A DNA stretch of 64,000 nucleotides from Buttiauxella ferragutiae (GCF_001654915.1 NZ_LXEQ01000034.1); one strand, 5' to 3'. Shown: positions 1-9,530, counted from the stretch's first letter. Notes: a model not told the origin generated them from the letters alone. Program-made: numbers and translations.

Positions 1-52
1 GATTTATGAAATTCCTCAACAGAAATCCAAAAGATTAGCTTGTTCACAGTTT

Positions 53-81
53 TTGGCACTGCAACATCAATACCAGATAAT
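53..81 (+). promoter_or_regulatory. Candidate sigma-70 promoter of kgtP
   Basis: A TTGGCA hexamer at 53-58 and GATAAT at 76-81 are separated by 17 bases and lie about 80 bases upstream of the kgtP start. This is a reasonable match to the consensus, inferred from sequence only. No operator was recognised nearby. Confidence 0.4.
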
Positions 82-162
82 TCTATATAACATCTGCATT
101 ACCACCTGCTTTACTGGATCTGTGGAATTTGTTCCGATTCAGGAAGACAGGAGATTAATAAA

Positions 163-1467
163 GTGACCGAAGCAACAACAACGCATCAGGATAAAACTAT
201 TATTACTAGCTCAGATTCGCGCCGGCGTATTCGGGCGATTGTAGGCGCGTCATCAGGGAATCTGGTTGAATGGTTTGATTTCTACGTTTATTCATTTTGC
301 TCTTTGTATTTTGCCCATATCTTTTTCCCCTCAGGTAATAACACAACACAGCTTCTACAAACAGCAGGCGTATTTGCAGCAGGGTTCTTGATGCGACCAA
401 TTGGCGGCTGGCTGTTTGGTTACATTGCCGATAAGCATGGGCGTAAAAACTCAATGCTGATTTCAGTATGCATGATGTGTTTTGGCTCGTTGGTAATTGC
501 CTGTTTACCAGGATATTCCACCATTGGGACTTGGGCTCCTGCACTTCTATTGCTGGCACGTTTATTCCAGGGGTTATCCGTAGGCGGTGAGTACGGCACG
601 AGTGCGACTTACATGAGTGAAGTTGCCATTGAAGGGCGAAAAGGTTTTTATGCGTCTTTTCAATATGTAACGCTTATTGGCGGGCAACTTTTAGCATTGT
701 TGGTGGTTGTTGTACTTCAACAAATACTCAGCGAAGGCGAATTACGTGAATGGGGGTGGAGAATTCCTTTTGCACTTGGTGCCGTGCTGGCAGTGGTTGC
801 TCTCTATTTACGTCGCTCACTTGATGAGACCTCAGATAAATCTACACGGGAACATAAAGATGCAGGTAGCCTGGTGGGGCTGTGGAAGAACCGCCGTGCC
901 TTTATTATGGTTCTTGGATTTACAGCCGGTGGTTCGCTAAGCTTCTACACTTTCACCACCTATATGCAGAAATATTTAGTAAATACCGCTGGAATGCACG
1001 CCAATACAGCCAGTGCATTAATGACGTTTGCATTGTTGATATTTATGTTGGTACAACCCTTCTTTGGTGCGCTGTCTGACAAGATTGGGCGGCGTAATTC
1101 CATGCTCTGCTTTGGTGGCCTTGCTACAGTAATGACTGTACCTATTCTTACCGCTTTGCAAAACGTAAATTCACCGTATGCAGCATTTGGTCTCGTTATA
1201 TTAGCTTTGCTGATAGCCAGCTTTTACACTTCTATAAGCGGTATTTTGAAAGCAGAAATGTTTCCACCTGAAGTTCGAGCATTAGGTGTTGGCCTGTCCT
1301 ATGCGGTAGCGAATGCGTTGTTTGGTGGTTCGGCTGAATATGTCGCACTTTCACTGAAATCGGTAGGAATGGAAACCGCATTTTTCTGGTATGTCTCCGT
1401 GATGGGAGCAGTGGCATTCCTGGTATCACTGCTGTTGCACCGTAAAGGGAAAGGGATCAAACTTTAA
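163..1467 (+). CDS. kgtP: Alpha-ketoglutarate permease KgtP
   Basis: Inner-membrane proton symporter that imports 2-oxoglutarate; major facilitator superfamily, metabolite:H+ symporter family. The 434 residues match the length of E. coli KgtP (432) and agree with it along the whole sequence, including the early SSGNLVEWFDFYVYS segment, the loop motif DKHGRKNSM and the second-half DKIGRRNSM repeat. About twelve hydrophobic segments are visible. The start is GTG at 163, preceded by an AGGAGA-type ribosome site; an in-frame ATG would remove conserved sequence. The gene is more AT-rich than its neighbours. Its stop overlaps the stop of yfiM on the other strand by 4 bp. Confidence 0.95.
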   Translation: MTEATTTHQDKTIITSSDSRRRIRAIVGASSGNLVEWFDFYVYSFCSLYFAHIFFPSGNNTTQLLQTAGVFAAGFLMRPIGGWLFGYIADKHGRKNSMLISVCMMCFGSLVIACLPGYSTIGTWAPALLLLARLFQGLSVGGEYGTSATYMSEVAIEGRKGFYASFQYVTLIGGQLLALLVVVVLQQILSEGELREWGWRIPFALGAVLAVVALYLRRSLDETSDKSTREHKDAGSLVGLWKNRRAFIMVLGFTAGGSLSFYTFTTYMQKYLVNTAGMHANTASALMTFALLIFMLVQPFFGALSDKIGRRNSMLCFGGLATVMTVPILTALQNVNSPYAAFGLVILALLIASFYTSISGILKAEMFPPEVRALGVGLSYAVANALFGGSAEYVALSLKSVGMETAFFWYVSVMGAVAFLVSLLLHRKGKGIKL

Positions 1468-1787
1468 TATTTGGCGAGTTGCCAGATAGCGTAGCCGGTG
1501 GCGGCACCGGCTATATCCCATGTGAAATCTTTCCAGCTCCATCCGCTTCCAGCGGGCCGGCTATCCCAGAATTCTTTTGTTGCGCCCAGGCTGACCGAAA
1601 ATAAGAAACCGAAATTTGCGCTACGGGAATCGCTCCAGCCCTGATGTTGACCATACTCATTACCTGCTGCGGATAATATAGCCGATGCAATAAAGTGCTG
1701 TGCTTTGTCCTGGCCATGCCACTGGTCTTGCGCCATATGGCTGCAACCGCTGAGAAGTACTATCGAAGGGAGTAAAAGACGCTGCAT
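1464..1787 (-). CDS. yfiM: YfiM family lipoprotein (DUF2279)
   Basis: Small predicted lipoprotein of 107 residues with no established function. The N-terminus MQRLLLPSIVLLSGC is a short signal peptide ending in a lipobox, with the lipidated Cys at 15; Ser at the next position predicts sorting to the outer membrane. The rest is conserved with E. coli YfiM, notably GQDKAQHF near residue 25 and GSGWSWKDFTWDIAGA near 80. It lies directly downstream of pssA on the same strand, but a terminator separates them. Its 3' end overlaps kgtP tail to tail. Confidence 0.85.
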   Translation of the reverse strand: MQRLLLPSIVLLSGCSHMAQDQWHGQDKAQHFIASAILSAAGNEYGQHQGWSDSRSANFGFLFSVSLGATKEFWDSRPAGSGWSWKDFTWDIAGAATGYAIWQLAKY

Positions 1788-1805
1788 TCATGATCCTCTG
1801 GCTAT

Positions 1806-1829
1806 AAAAAAACCCTGCAAGCAGGGCTT
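1806..1829 (-). terminator. Rho-independent terminator of pssA
   Basis: Read on the minus strand, CCCTGC pairs with GCAGGG across a two-base spacer and is followed by a run of seven T. It lies 17 bases after the pssA stop codon, between pssA and yfiM. Confidence 0.8.
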
Positions 1830-1845
1830 TAAATATAGCGATGAA

Positions 1846-3201
1846 TTACAGAATGCGACTGATCAAGCGGTCGATACGGATTCTACGCAGGCGGCGGATA
1901 AGCTTACGGACTTTCTCCGGATATTCCGAGATGCTTTGTAGGTCACGATAGTGTTGAACTACCGTCGTGTGAGTACGGATTAATTCTAATTCATGGTCAC
2001 GCTGTACAGCCAGTTCCTGTTTAGGGTCATGAATTAGAATCGCATTCTCCAGATCCAGTCGCCATGCTCTCGGGTTAAGGTTATTACCCGTCAATAGCAT
2101 CCACTCATCATCTATCCACATGCCTTTGAGATGGAAAGTATTGTCGTCATCTTTCCACAGACGTACCACCAACTGGCCACTGTTTACGTAGTATTGTAAG
2201 CGACTCAGGAAACGGCGAAGATTAATTTCATAAAGATAGGGTAACGCACCAATTATCTTAAACGGCTGATCTTCTGGAATATAAAAATCATTCGCTGTCT
2301 TATCACCGACAATAATCTCGACTTGTTTTCCTTCGCGTAACAGCTCAATGATGCTACGTACCAGTACCGCGGGCAGGTTGAAATAAGGCGTGCAGATAAC
2401 CAACTTGCGTTCGGTACACGGCATTAAATGATAGATAGTTTTATTGAGCAGACTGGCTTTACCCAGCCCAACCAGCGGCGTAACGGCAAGTTGCTCGTTA
2501 TCGGCATTGCCCTGAAAATGGAAACTGGCATCGCGTAATTCCTGACGGAACAAGCGGATATCATTTTTGATTTCTGGGCTTTTTGGTCTGTGTTGTTTGT
2601 CTAATCGATGTACTGCACGACCACCCACCAGATTTTCGTGCATCCAGTTATACATGACGTCGGAAAGCTGAGGGTTACAGATAACCTGATAGCGGTCATA
2701 ACGATATTTGTCATGCTGATGCAGATAAACATCATTAATACTCGCGCCGCTATAAATCACGCAATCATCAACAATAAAACCTTTGAAGTGTAGAACACCT
2801 AATGCTTCGCGTGTATTTACAGGCACGCCATAAACTGGAATTTCTACGCCGGGATATTCCTCGGTCATACGATGATACCAGTCAGCATTGGTGTTGGTTG
2901 CAACTGCGCCAATGCGGCCTCGTTGAGCACGATGCCAATCCACCAGAACGGTCACTTCAATTTCCGGGCGTTGTTGCTTGGCCTGGTAGAGAGCATTTAG
3001 CACGGCTTTACCGGCATCATCTTGCTCAAGATATAAAGCAACAATACAGATGCGGCGGGTGGCGCTCGCGATTTTTTGCAGCAGAACTTCACGGAAATCT
3101 GCTGGGGAGAAAAGAGTCTTTACATCATCAACTGACTGAGAAAGCTTCGGCAATTGGGCAAGGTGTTGTTGATGTTTATTACGTTTAAATTTAGACAACA
3201 T
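1846..3201 (-). CDS. pssA: CDP-diacylglycerol-serine O-phosphatidyltransferase
   Basis: Phosphatidylserine synthase: makes phosphatidylserine from CDP-diacylglycerol and L-serine, the committed step to phosphatidylethanolamine, at the membrane/ribosome-associated interface. The phospholipase D superfamily signature occurs twice: HFKGFIVDD (His138, Lys140, Asp145) and HLKGMWIDD near residue 357. Length is 451 residues, as in E. coli. The C-terminus is strongly basic (RKLIRRLRRIRIDRLISRIL), as expected for a peripheral membrane protein. ATG at 3201 matches the E. coli N-terminus MLSKFKRNKHQQ; a GTG one codon upstream is also possible. A terminator follows the gene. Confidence 0.97.
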   Translation of the reverse strand: MLSKFKRNKHQQHLAQLPKLSQSVDDVKTLFSPADFREVLLQKIASATRRICIVALYLEQDDAGKAVLNALYQAKQQRPEIEVTVLVDWHRAQRGRIGAVATNTNADWYHRMTEEYPGVEIPVYGVPVNTREALGVLHFKGFIVDDCVIYSGASINDVYLHQHDKYRYDRYQVICNPQLSDVMYNWMHENLVGGRAVHRLDKQHRPKSPEIKNDIRLFRQELRDASFHFQGNADNEQLAVTPLVGLGKASLLNKTIYHLMPCTERKLVICTPYFNLPAVLVRSIIELLREGKQVEIIVGDKTANDFYIPEDQPFKIIGALPYLYEINLRRFLSRLQYYVNSGQLVVRLWKDDDNTFHLKGMWIDDEWMLLTGNNLNPRAWRLDLENAILIHDPKQELAVQRDHELELIRTHTTVVQHYRDLQSISEYPEKVRKLIRRLRRIRIDRLISRIL

Positions 3202-3290
3202 CACAGTGCGTATCTTCTCTATTCATTGGATGGCCTTCTGCAAAATCCAGACGTCAGAACTTGCTGATAATACCACTACTGACCCGCAAA

Positions 3291-3319
3291 GTGAGTAAGT
3301 TTTCCAGTACCTTACTCAC
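3291..3319 (-). other. Stem-loop at the end of yfiQ
   Basis: GTGAGTAAG and CTTACTCAC form a perfect 9-bp stem with an 11-base loop. It overlaps the yfiQ stop codon. No T-run follows on the minus strand, so it may protect a 3' end rather than terminate alone. Confidence 0.4.
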
Positions 3320-5976
3320 GAATCCATGCTTTTTATCAATGGAAGAGTCAGACTGACGATGCCATCTTCCAGTTGTATATCGACATCAAATCCGAGTTTT
3401 CGCGCCAAAGAGACCATACCTCGGTTGTTCGGCATGGTAATGCCATTCAATCTTTGTAGCCCATGTTCGCTGGTGTAACTAATCAGTTTTTCCAGCAGAC
3501 GCCGCCCTAACCCGAGTCCCTTCAAATCGGAACGTACAAGCACAGCAAACTCGGCATCAATGTTGTCGGGATCTGAGATCGCACGAGTCACACCGATTAT
3601 CTCCGGTGATCCGTTTAGCTCACGAATAGCCACAAAAGCCATTTCTCGATCGTAGTCGATCTGGGTCATATTGGCTAAATCTTCATGGGTAAATTCGTTG
3701 ATCTCGCTGAAATAGCGATAGTAAAGATCCTCTTTGGTTACCAGGGAAATAAACTGTTGCAACAAAGGTTCATCTTCCGGGAGGATCGGGCGGAACAGAC
3801 ATTGTTCGCCATTCTTGAGAGTGATGCTTTCTTCCAGTTGGTACGGATATGGGCGTATTGCAAGGCGGCTTTCCGGATCCCCCTCAAACTTATCGAGTTG
3901 CAATGTGACATCCAGAAGCGTGAACTCATTGCCTGAAGCCAATAGTGGGTGAATATCCAGGCGACGAATCTCCGGGCAATCAACGATTAAGTTTGAAACC
4001 TGAACCAGGATCTGGCTAATACCTGGCACATCCAGCGGGCGTAATGCACTGCGTCCACGGATTTTGCCGCTTTTGATCGCCTGAATAACAAGGTAGCGGG
4101 CAAGATTCATATTGAGTGGTGGAAGAGCCACAACAGCCTGTTGGTCCGGACGCCATTCAACACCACCTTCGCCCAACATAATCAGCGGGCCAAACACCGG
4201 ATCGTGCTCAACCACGATTCGGAGCTCCTGAGCGCCAGCACGGTTAGCCATACTTTGTACCAATAGCCCATGGATGCGAGCTTGCGGCCACGCCATTTTC
4301 ACTCGGTCAATAATTGCATCAGCGGCTTGCTGAACCTCAGCGGCGGTTCTTAGATACAGCATTACCCCCTGAACTTCAGATTTATGCGGAATATCTGGGG
4401 AGCGTAGCTTCAGCGCGACCGGATAACCTATTTGTTCAGCAATATGCACTGCTTCTGCACTGTCACCGGCAATCCAGGTGGGTAGCGTATTCAACCCATA
4501 AGCCTGCAAAATCGGACGTACTTCGTGTGTATCGAGCGACGTTGCACCTTCGCTCAATGCTTGCTGGATAAGAAGATGGGCATCGCTGGCATTGGCTTTC
4601 AAATTGGCGGGTAACGCTGGGGTTTCACGCAGTTGTTTCTGATTTCTGCGATATTCAACCATGTGCATAAAGGCGGTGACTGCACCTTCAGGGGTACGGT
4701 AAGTGGGAATGCTTGCGTCGCTGAATAATCGCCTGGATTCCTGCGAGGAATACTCGCCACACCAGTTGGTGATCAAAGTTATATATTTGCTACGCGGATG
4801 ACGGTGTATTAACTCAATTAAGGCCGTGGCACTTTCGGTTCCCGGGGCTGCTGCACTCGGGGCATGAATAATCATTAATGCGTCAAAGTCCTGGCTATCA
4901 AGCAGGGTTTCCACTGCCCGGAGATAGCGCTCAGGTGTCGCATCGTCGCGTAAATCAAGCGGGTTTCCAGTTTCAACACTGATTGGCAACACACTTTTTA
5001 GCTTACCGAGGATTTCGTCACTCAGGGTCGCAAGTTTACCGTTGCGTAACCATAATTCGTCCAGCGCCAGTGCCGCGGGCGCCGCACCATTACTGATAAT
5101 CATTAAGCGTTCACCGCGCAGTGGGCGCATGTGGCTTAACGTTTCTACAGCTGAAAAGAGTTCATGAGTGTCTTGAACGCGCAATAAACCGGCTCGTTGA
5201 ATGGCTGCGTCCCACGCTGCATCAAGCCCAATATGTGTTTTGAGCAACTCCTGGGCTTTGCCACTTCTTCCGCTTTTAATCACCAGAATGGGTTTGTTAC
5301 GTGAAGCACTTCGTGCCGCCGAGACAAAACGTCGCGCATCGCTCAGGTGTTCGAGATAAAGCAAAATCGCACTGGTTTTGGTATCGCGAGCCAGATAATC
5401 CAGCAGCTCATCAACATCAATATCCAGACTGTCACCCAGCGCAATAAACCACGAGAATCCCATTTCTCGTTGTTGAGCCCAGTCAAGAATGGTGTTGGAC
5501 ACCGCTGCAGATTGCGAGATGAATGCCAACTTGCCCTTCTGAATCGGAACGGGTGAGAAACTCGCATTAAGGCCTTGCCATGGCGCAAGCAGCCCAAGGC
5601 TATTTGGACCGAGCAAACGCATTTGCCATTGATTAGCACAAGCTAATAATTCGGGAAGTTGTTCTGGTGGAGCGGAGAGAATAATGCAGGCTTTACACCC
5701 TTTTTCTCCCAGTGATTGCAGTAATTCCGGGTTACGTTTCGAATGAGTGCAAATTACCGCAAGGTCAGGGGGGAAGGGGAGGCTTGCGATATCTGGCCAG
5801 GCAAGAACACCACACACCGCTTTATGGGTTGGTGTCACTGGCATTACCGGGCCATTAAAGCCTCCGGCCAACAGATTGCGCATCATTAAATAACCGGCCC
5901 GATCTGTTTTTGCAGAAGCTCCGACAACAGCGATTGATTTGGGGCGCAGTAGCGCCTCCAGCCCACGTTGACTCAT
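3316..5976 (-). CDS. yfiQ: Protein lysine acetyltransferase YfiQ (Pat/Pka)
   Basis: Acetyl-CoA dependent Gcn5-type protein acetyltransferase (also called PatZ or Pka). In E. coli and Salmonella it acetylates metabolic enzymes such as acetyl-CoA synthetase. The 886 residues are the same length as in E. coli. Residues 1 to about 690 form an NDP-forming acyl-CoA synthetase-like region: a CoA-binding start (VVGASAKTDRAGY), a ligase-like middle and an ATP-grasp part near 490-690. A GNAT domain occupies about 720-886, with GLGLGRRLLEKLI as the acetyl-CoA loop. The start is ATG, 32 bases after tapT, with a GGGGAGAG ribosome site. It probably shares a transcript with tapT. Confidence 0.95.
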   Translation of the reverse strand: MSQRGLEALLRPKSIAVVGASAKTDRAGYLMMRNLLAGGFNGPVMPVTPTHKAVCGVLAWPDIASLPFPPDLAVICTHSKRNPELLQSLGEKGCKACIILSAPPEQLPELLACANQWQMRLLGPNSLGLLAPWQGLNASFSPVPIQKGKLAFISQSAAVSNTILDWAQQREMGFSWFIALGDSLDIDVDELLDYLARDTKTSAILLYLEHLSDARRFVSAARSASRNKPILVIKSGRSGKAQELLKTHIGLDAAWDAAIQRAGLLRVQDTHELFSAVETLSHMRPLRGERLMIISNGAAPAALALDELWLRNGKLATLSDEILGKLKSVLPISVETGNPLDLRDDATPERYLRAVETLLDSQDFDALMIIHAPSAAAPGTESATALIELIHRHPRSKYITLITNWCGEYSSQESRRLFSDASIPTYRTPEGAVTAFMHMVEYRRNQKQLRETPALPANLKANASDAHLLIQQALSEGATSLDTHEVRPILQAYGLNTLPTWIAGDSAEAVHIAEQIGYPVALKLRSPDIPHKSEVQGVMLYLRTAAEVQQAADAIIDRVKMAWPQARIHGLLVQSMANRAGAQELRIVVEHDPVFGPLIMLGEGGVEWRPDQQAVVALPPLNMNLARYLVIQAIKSGKIRGRSALRPLDVPGISQILVQVSNLIVDCPEIRRLDIHPLLASGNEFTLLDVTLQLDKFEGDPESRLAIRPYPYQLEESITLKNGEQCLFRPILPEDEPLLQQFISLVTKEDLYYRYFSEINEFTHEDLANMTQIDYDREMAFVAIRELNGSPEIIGVTRAISDPDNIDAEFAVLVRSDLKGLGLGRRLLEKLISYTSEHGLQRLNGITMPNNRGMVSLARKLGFDVDIQLEDGIVSLTLPLIKSMDS

Positions 5977-6008
5977 TGTTCTCTCCCCTGAGAATTAACC
6001 CAGTGAGT

Positions 6009-6710
6009 TTAAACGCTTTCTGGCTCCGCTGCTGTGACACTGGATTGATGATGAGGTTTACCTGCCAGATATCGTTCACGGAACAACGTAAAATGCTCTG
6101 TCAGCCCGACGGCTGCGTGCTCATCGTCTGCAAGTGCGAGCAACGCTGCAGCAACTTCGGCGGTGCAGTATTGTCCATCGGCATGGGCTTCACGCAGTCG
6201 GTAGGCAGAAACAATACTCAAATCCACAGAAATGACCGGCAGATTATCCAGATATGGGCTCTTGCGGAACATCTTACGGGCTTCAGTCCATGTGCCATCG
6301 AGCATGATAAAAAGTGGTGGTTTGCCACTTTTTGGAGGCGTAGTCAGGACTTCTCGCTCAATGCTTGCATAAGATGCAGGGAACACAACCATTGGTTGGT
6401 AATCTGGGGAGCTGACTAAATCGAGCAGTGCCTGTGGTGGTTCTGTTCGTGACCACTGGAATGCTTCAGTGTCTGGCAAAATATCTGCAATAAGTCGCCC
6501 GGTATTACTCGGCTTCATTGGCTCTGTGTCAAACATAACCAGGCAGAAACGGCTTCGTGCATTCTGTGGCTGTAGTGTTTCACACAGGCATTGTTTTAGC
6601 GGCAGCAGGCAGCGCTGGCAACGGCGGATGCGGTTACCACGAGCAAGAAATGGACGAGTTGCACGCGCCAGGCGTTCGGCACGAAGACGTAAGACGGCGT
6701 TTTCAGTCAT
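6009..6710 (-). CDS. tapT: tRNA-uridine aminocarboxypropyltransferase (DTW domain)
   Basis: Formerly YfiP. It transfers the 3-amino-3-carboxypropyl group of S-adenosylmethionine to uridine 47 of several tRNAs, giving acp3U. The 233-residue protein has a cysteine cluster near residue 31 (CQRCLLPLKQCLC), probably metal-binding, and the family motif DGTWTEARKMF near 150. The conserved DTEPMKPSNTGRLI lies in between. The start ATG and N-terminus (MTENAV) match E. coli. It precedes yfiQ on the same strand with a 32-base gap. Confidence 0.93.
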   Translation of the reverse strand: MTENAVLRLRAERLARATRPFLARGNRIRRCQRCLLPLKQCLCETLQPQNARSRFCLVMFDTEPMKPSNTGRLIADILPDTEAFQWSRTEPPQALLDLVSSPDYQPMVVFPASYASIEREVLTTPPKSGKPPLFIMLDGTWTEARKMFRKSPYLDNLPVISVDLSIVSAYRLREAHADGQYCTAEVAAALLALADDEHAAVGLTEHFTLFRERYLAGKPHHQSSVTAAEPESV

Positions 6711-6750
6711 CAGATAAACAAGCTTAAAAACGCCATTCTAACGTAGATGA

Positions 6751-6784
6751 AGTTCACGGGTACAAAGAAACGTACCTGTGAACT
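6751..6784 (-). other. Stem-loop at the 3' end of trxC
   Basis: AGTTCACGGGTAC pairs with GTACCTGTGAACT (12 of 13 positions) around an 8-base loop, immediately at the trxC stop. There is no T-run after it, so termination is uncertain; it separates trxC from tapT. Confidence 0.45.
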
Positions 6785-7203
6785 TAGAGATTTTCGTTCA
6801 GCCAGCTATCAAATGGTGCTTTCGGCATTGCTCCGTTTAGCATGTCGACCATCTCACCTTTTTTGAAAACCATAATGGTCGGAATGCTGCGGATACGAAA
6901 ACGTGCGCTAAGTGCAGGCTCCGCTTCGGTATTAACTTTAACGAAACGTACTTTGCCACTGCGTTCTTCGGCTACGTCTTCGAAGATTGGCGCGAAGTTG
7001 ACGCAAGGGCCGCACCATGGCGCCCAGAAATCTACAACTACCGGTAAGTCGTCTTGCAGCAATTTATCCAGGGTTTCGCTGGTGGCATTAATAACCTCAC
7101 CATCGAACAGTTCATGACCACAACGGCCGCATTTAGCACCGTCATCAATACGCTCATCGGGGATGCGATTAATTGCCTGGCAGGCGGCACAAACGGTATT
7201 CAT
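6784..7203 (-). CDS. trxC: Thioredoxin 2
   Basis: Cytoplasmic disulfide reductase with an extra N-terminal zinc domain. Cys5, Cys8, Cys25 and Cys28 (CAAC and CGRC) are the zinc ligands; the thioredoxin fold follows with active site WCGPC at Cys64 and Cys67, and the cis-proline SIPT near residue 110. Length 139 residues as in E. coli, where expression is induced by OxyR under peroxide stress. The 211-base gap to the divergent yfiF would hold such a site, but I could not identify one with confidence. Confidence 0.96.
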   Translation of the reverse strand: MNTVCAACQAINRIPDERIDDGAKCGRCGHELFDGEVINATSETLDKLLQDDLPVVVDFWAPWCGPCVNFAPIFEDVAEERSGKVRFVKVNTEAEPALSARFRIRSIPTIMVFKKGEMVDMLNGAMPKAPFDSWLNENL

Positions 7204-7414
7204 AACTAACCTCTAAAGGATGTGTTGTCCAAAAATGACGAAAATCACAGATGATGTTTCTCATATGTTAAATATTATTGGCGATTAGTCGAGTGCCAGC
7301 CAAGTGATTTATTCGATGGCTACAATAGTTGCCGGCTTTTGACCAAAGTTAATGGCTAACCAGTGCCACATCGGGTAATCTGCGCGCCACGCGCTCAGCC
7401 AGGTGGAGAAAAGC

Positions 7415-8476
7415 ATGAACGACGAATTTAAAGGTAAAAGCGGCAAGGTCAAAGTGATGTATGTCCGCGGTGACGATGACAGCGAAAAACGCAGCCAAAA
7501 CCCGCGCACAGGTAAAGGCGGTGGGCGTCCAGCAGCACCGTCACGGGGTGAGGGCCGTCGTGGTCCACGTCGCGATGATAAACCTGGCGCAGGGCGCGAG
7601 CGGAATCGTAGTGACGATCGTGAAGATCGTGGTGATAATCCATGGCGCACGGTTTCACGACCGCCAAGAGAAGAAGTGTCTGATGCAGGCGAGCAAATGG
7701 GTGCCAATGGCAGACCTATTGTTGACCCTGAAATCATTCGCCGCCAACGTGCGGAAGAAACACGTGTTTACGGTGAGAACGCATGTCAGGCTCTGTTCCT
7801 TAGCCGCCCTGATTGCATCGTACGCGCCTGGTTTATCCAGAGCGTGACCCCGCGTTTCAAAGAAGCATTACGTTGGATGGCTGCAAACCGTAAAGCCTAC
7901 CATGTGGTAGATGATGCGGAGTTGGTAAAAGCATCCGGTACAGAACACCACGGTGGCGTTTGCTTCATCATTAAAAAGCGTCGCGGCATTACTGTTGACA
8001 GCTGGTTATCTAAAGCTGGCGAAGAAGATTGTGTACTGGCGTTGGAAAACGTTGCTAACCCGCACAACCTCGGCGGCATTATGCGCAGCTGTGCACACTT
8101 TGGTGTGAAAGGCTTGTTGGTGGAAGATGCAGCAATGCTGGAGTCTGGCGCTGCAGTTCGTACTGCCGAAGGCGGTGCAGAGCATGTTGAAGCTATCAGC
8201 GGCGAGACTTTCGAAGAAGGTCTGGAGCAGTTCCGTAAAGCCGGTTACGCGATAGTCACAACATCAAGCCACAAAGGGACTCCGCTTTTCAAAGCTGAGC
8301 TGCCGAAGAAAATGGTTTTGGTGTTAGGTCAGGAACGCGAAGGTGTGTCTGACGCAACCTTTGAAAATGCTGACATGAGCGTTGCTATCACAGGTACTGG
8401 TAACGTTGAAAGTCTGAACGTATCAGTGGCAACCGGTGTGTTGCTGTCTGAGTGGTGGCGTCAAAACAAAGCGTAA
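7415..8476 (+). CDS. yfiF: SpoU-family RNA 2'-O-methyltransferase YfiF
   Basis: Predicted S-adenosylmethionine dependent ribose methyltransferase of the TrmH/SPOUT class; its RNA target is not known to me. The first 120 residues are a basic, low-complexity arm rich in Arg, Gly, Asp and Pro. An RNA-binding substrate domain follows (about 120-200), then the knotted SPOUT domain with its three motifs: NPHNLGGIMRSCAHFG, MVLVLGQEREG and LNVSVATGVLL. ATG at 7415 matches E. coli (MNDE) and has a GGTGGAG ribosome site; an in-frame start 12 bases upstream is less likely. It is convergent with ung across a shared hairpin terminator. Confidence 0.92.
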   Translation: MNDEFKGKSGKVKVMYVRGDDDSEKRSQNPRTGKGGGRPAAPSRGEGRRGPRRDDKPGAGRERNRSDDREDRGDNPWRTVSRPPREEVSDAGEQMGANGRPIVDPEIIRRQRAEETRVYGENACQALFLSRPDCIVRAWFIQSVTPRFKEALRWMAANRKAYHVVDDAELVKASGTEHHGGVCFIIKKRRGITVDSWLSKAGEEDCVLALENVANPHNLGGIMRSCAHFGVKGLLVEDAAMLESGAAVRTAEGGAEHVEAISGETFEEGLEQFRKAGYAIVTTSSHKGTPLFKAELPKKMVLVLGQEREGVSDATFENADMSVAITGTGNVESLNVSVATGVLLSEWWRQNKA

Positions 8477-8499
8477 TGCATTGTTAATGACTGATTTGA

Positions 8500-8524
8500 A
8501 AAGCCAGCGAAAGCTGGCTTTTTT
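8500..8524. terminator. Terminator between yfiF and ung
   Basis: AAGCCAGC pairs with GCTGGCTT and is followed by a T-run on the plus strand. It lies between two convergent genes and may act for both, though the run on the minus strand (AAAA side) is short. Confidence 0.75.
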
Positions 8525-8530
8525 GTCTGT

Positions 8531-9211
8531 TTAATCTGGTAATACCGGCGTCCAGTTTATTGCTGGCTGGTTATGTTCCATCAGATATTGATTGGTTTTC
8601 GAGAAGTGGCCGCACCCCAGAAAACCACGGTGTGCCGACAAAGGTGACGGATGAGGGGCTTGTAATACATAGTGGCGGTTCCGGTCGATAAAGCTGCCTT
8701 TCTTCTGTGCATGTGACCCCCACAGTAAAAAGACGACGCCTTCGCAGTGTTCGTTAATCAGCGCAATCACCTTATCTGTGAATGTTTCCCAGCCTAATTT
8801 CGCATGCGAATGCGCATTACCCGCCTCGACGGTTAATACCGTGTTGAGTAAAAGCACGCCCTGACGCGCCCAGCTTTCGAGATAACCATGGTTTGGTTGC
8901 ACAAAATCAGCAATGTCGCTCTGCAACTCTTTGTACATATTCTTTAAAGAGGGTGGCACAGCAACCCCCGGCAGAACAGAAAAAGCCAGGCCATGCGCTT
9001 GCCCAGGACCATGGTAAGGATCTTGCCCAAGAATCACGACTTTCACATCAGCCAACTCAGTAAATCGGAAGGCATTGAAGACGTCTTTCTGAGGTGGATA
9101 AACCGTCACCCCTGCAGCACGTTGTTCAGCAACGGTTGCCAGAGTATTCGTGAAGTAGGGTTGTTGCTTTTCTTGCGCTAGCACATCGTGCCAGGTGAGG
9201 GGGGTAGTCAT
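8531..9211 (-). CDS. ung: Uracil-DNA glycosylase
   Basis: Excises uracil from DNA at the start of base excision repair. Family 1 signatures are intact: the water-activating motif GQDPYHGPGQAHG with Asp64, and the minor-groove loop HPSPLSAHRG with His187, both at the E. coli positions. Length 226 residues against 229 in E. coli. Start ATG with a GGAGAG ribosome site. It is transcribed away from grcA and converges with yfiF. Confidence 0.97.
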   Translation of the reverse strand: MTTPLTWHDVLAQEKQQPYFTNTLATVAEQRAAGVTVYPPQKDVFNAFRFTELADVKVVILGQDPYHGPGQAHGLAFSVLPGVAVPPSLKNMYKELQSDIADFVQPNHGYLESWARQGVLLLNTVLTVEAGNAHSHAKLGWETFTDKVIALINEHCEGVVFLLWGSHAQKKGSFIDRNRHYVLQAPHPSPLSAHRGFLGCGHFSKTNQYLMEHNQPAINWTPVLPD

Positions 9212-9402
9212 CTCGCTCTCCTGCGATTCGTAATGCGACTAGCTTAACGGCTTCTTTCTTCTAAGGAAATGAATCAGCAACGGAAGCGCCATAAACTTAA
9301 AAAAAGTTGAAAATTTACATAATTTTTAATTTTCACGAGCCTCGCTAAGTTGATGTAAAACAAATAAATGATATCATAGGCACATTGATGGCATGGATTT
9401 AA

Positions 9403-9416
9403 TTGATTTAAATCAA
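9403..9416 (+). promoter_or_regulatory. FNR box upstream of grcA
   Basis: TTGATTTAAATCAA is a perfect match to the FNR palindrome TTGAT-N4-ATCAA. Its centre is about 41.5 bases before the predicted transcription start near 9451, the position for class II anaerobic activation. E. coli grcA is likewise activated without oxygen. Confidence 0.85.
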
Positions 9417-9438
9417 GGTTTGAAGCTGGTTTGGCTAG

Positions 9439-9444
9439 TATAAA
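9439..9444 (+). promoter_or_regulatory. -10 element of the grcA promoter
   Basis: TATAAA lies 22 bases after the FNR box. There is no good -35 hexamer, as expected of an FNR-dependent promoter. The predicted leader is about 80 bases. Confidence 0.55.
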
Positions 9445-9530
9445 GATCAGTAACGCAACAATGGTTTTACCAATGAGCCAGTTTATGGCCCGAAATAGAA
9501 TCACAAAATTAGCCCAAAGGGAGAAATAAA

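Noticed and set aside
7403..7414. Start of YfiF four codons earlier.
   Set aside because: The upstream start overlaps the ribosome site of ATG 7415 and is not in the E. coli protein.
9274..9504. Minus-strand frame of 76 codons upstream of grcA.
   Set aside because: It covers the FNR box and promoter, has AT-rich chance composition and no ribosome site.
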